From Candidatus Pacearchaeota archaeon (GTDB lineage: Archaea; Nanoarchaeota; Nanoarchaeia; Pacearchaeales; GW2011-AR1), in NCBI GenBank assembly GCA_002690445.1, contig NZER01000103.1, forward strand, positions 1-6,520: a DNA stretch of 6,520 nt. Direction: 5' to 3'. Position 1 is the stretch's first letter. Each line of letters begins with the position of its first letter. Both the position numbers and the translations under genes were made by a program. Under the pieces are notes generated by a model. It was not told the origin of the DNA and ran no database searches. It saw only the letters and a list, made by a program, of their open reading frames with translations. Positions 5,891 to 6,520 of this stretch are shown here, piece after piece.

Positions 5891-6520
5891 ATCTACCAAA
5901 GTTGACAAAGATGAAGTCATGTATAGACATGCTACAGAGTCTGAATTAGACAAAGATTATGTCTGCGGTAAGTGCTTATATTTTGATAATGGGAAATGTG
6001 AATTGGTTAAAGGTGATATTAATCCAGAACATTGGTGCAGGCTATTCGTTACAGAATTAGCCAAGGATGAAGTTCATATGCAATTATCTAATATAATTAA
6101 CAAGGAAGATGGTGGTGGTGTTGGCTTTGGAAGCGAGACAGGTGGCACGGTTTGGACTTCTAATAACCCTGGTGGGTTCACTAGAACGCATGGGGATAAT
6201 CGTAGCCCGAAGAAGAAGAAACGTGGTGTTGACCATTTAGTAGATTTTGTAACGGAAAATAGCCCCGAACAGAAAATGATGAAGCAGGAATCTCATTCTG
6301 TTGCTGGTCATGGATTTATGGGGCCACTTCAGAACGAACCTGATTGGAAGAAAAAACGAAGGGAAACTGATAATCCTAATCCAGTAGAACCGAAGGAACA
6401 TGCTATGGAAGGTATGAAAGACCAAGCTGCGGTAGACCAAAATTCATTTACTAACCGATTAGTTGGGAAAGTTAAAGAAGATAGAAAACGTAAGGGTAGT
6501 AGTGCAGAGATTCAAGACAC
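5877..6520 (+). CDS. Protein with a HiPIP-like four-cysteine motif, 3' end beyond the window; function unknown
   Basis: The frame runs from ATG 5877 to the window edge without a stop (214 complete codons). The ATG overlaps the end of the portal gene by 14 bases and follows GAGG (5864-5867) with a 9-base spacer; the next in-frame ATG (5919) has no visible ribosome-binding site. Residues 30-57 carry Cys30-x2-Cys33-x7-Cys41-x12-Cys54 with a KGDINPEHWCRLF ending. That closely resembles the C-terminal cysteine signature of high-potential iron-sulfur proteins (Cys, hydrophobic, aromatic-Cys-x2-aromatic), with His52 where Gly is usual and a shorter middle spacing. A Gly-rich stretch (79-106) follows, then a basic PKKKKRG (111-117), a GHGFMGPL motif (144-151), and a charged, probably disordered region with KKKRR (158-162). 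There is no signal peptide or membrane segment. The position after the portal is where tailed phages usually keep the prohead protease, scaffold or head proteins, but I see no protease motif in the visible part. The gene is firm; iron-sulfur binding is inference. Confidence 0.87.
   Translation, partial: MKLNKSTKVDKDEVMYRHATESELDKDYVCGKCLYFDNGKCELVKGDINPEHWCRLFVTELAKDEVHMQLSNIINKEDGGGVGFGSETGGTVWTSNNPGGFTRTHGDNRSPKKKKRGVDHLVDFVTENSPEQKMMKQESHSVAGHGFMGPLQNEPDWKKKRRETDNPNPVEPKEHAMEGMKDQAAVDQNSFTNRLVGKVKEDRKRKGSSAEIQD

Noticed and set aside
6237..6440. 67-codon minus-strand frame near the right edge
   Set aside because: It lies opposite the long + strand frame that starts at 5877, and its Phe/Arg-rich translation mirrors the Lys/Glu-rich codons of the real gene.

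Overview
The window is the packaging and early head-assembly end of a tailed double-stranded DNA bacteriophage (or prophage) genome. Five genes, all on the + strand, fill almost all of it: the large terminase (cut by the left edge), a class II ribonucleotide reductase (nrdJ), a 138-residue protein of unknown function, the portal protein, and a cysteine-containing protein of unknown function cut by the right edge. Gaps are short (10, 42 and 16 bases) and the last junction is a 14-base overlap, so the genes are probably co-transcribed. No stretch over 300 bases lacks a gene. I see no tRNA, CRISPR array, insertion sequence or clear terminator.

The DNA is AT-leaning, uses AGA/AGG and ATA codons freely, and has purine-rich AAGGAG-type ribosome-binding sites. 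This fits a low-to-moderate GC bacterial host, but the host cannot be named from this window. By my reading the window has no GATC anywhere, which points to long-term selection by a GATC-recognising restriction system.

Layout: 1-1604 encodes TerL, with its ATPase and RNase H-like nuclease motifs and a four-cysteine tail. 1615-3474 encodes NrdJ, the adenosylcobalamin-dependent ribonucleotide reductase, with its redox cysteines intact. A TATAAT-type promoter candidate overlaps the end of nrdJ at 3467-3495 and could boost the structural genes. 3517-3933 encodes a small acidic protein with a predicted helical or coiled-coil C-terminal half. 3950-5890 encodes a long portal protein with a Cys/His insertion and a Gln/Met/Gly-rich linker leading to an extra C-terminal segment. 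5877-6520 encodes the start of a protein whose cysteine pattern resembles high-potential iron-sulfur proteins.

TerL and portal together form the DNA-packaging motor and its docking ring. NrdJ makes deoxyribonucleotides for phage replication. Its position between the two packaging genes, rather than among replication genes, is the most unusual feature of the gene order. Putative metal or redox cysteine clusters occur in four of the five products. I found no evidence of a defence, mobile or regulatory system of a new kind. The points most worth checking are the missing GATC, the iron-sulfur-like protein beside the portal, and the placement of nrdJ.
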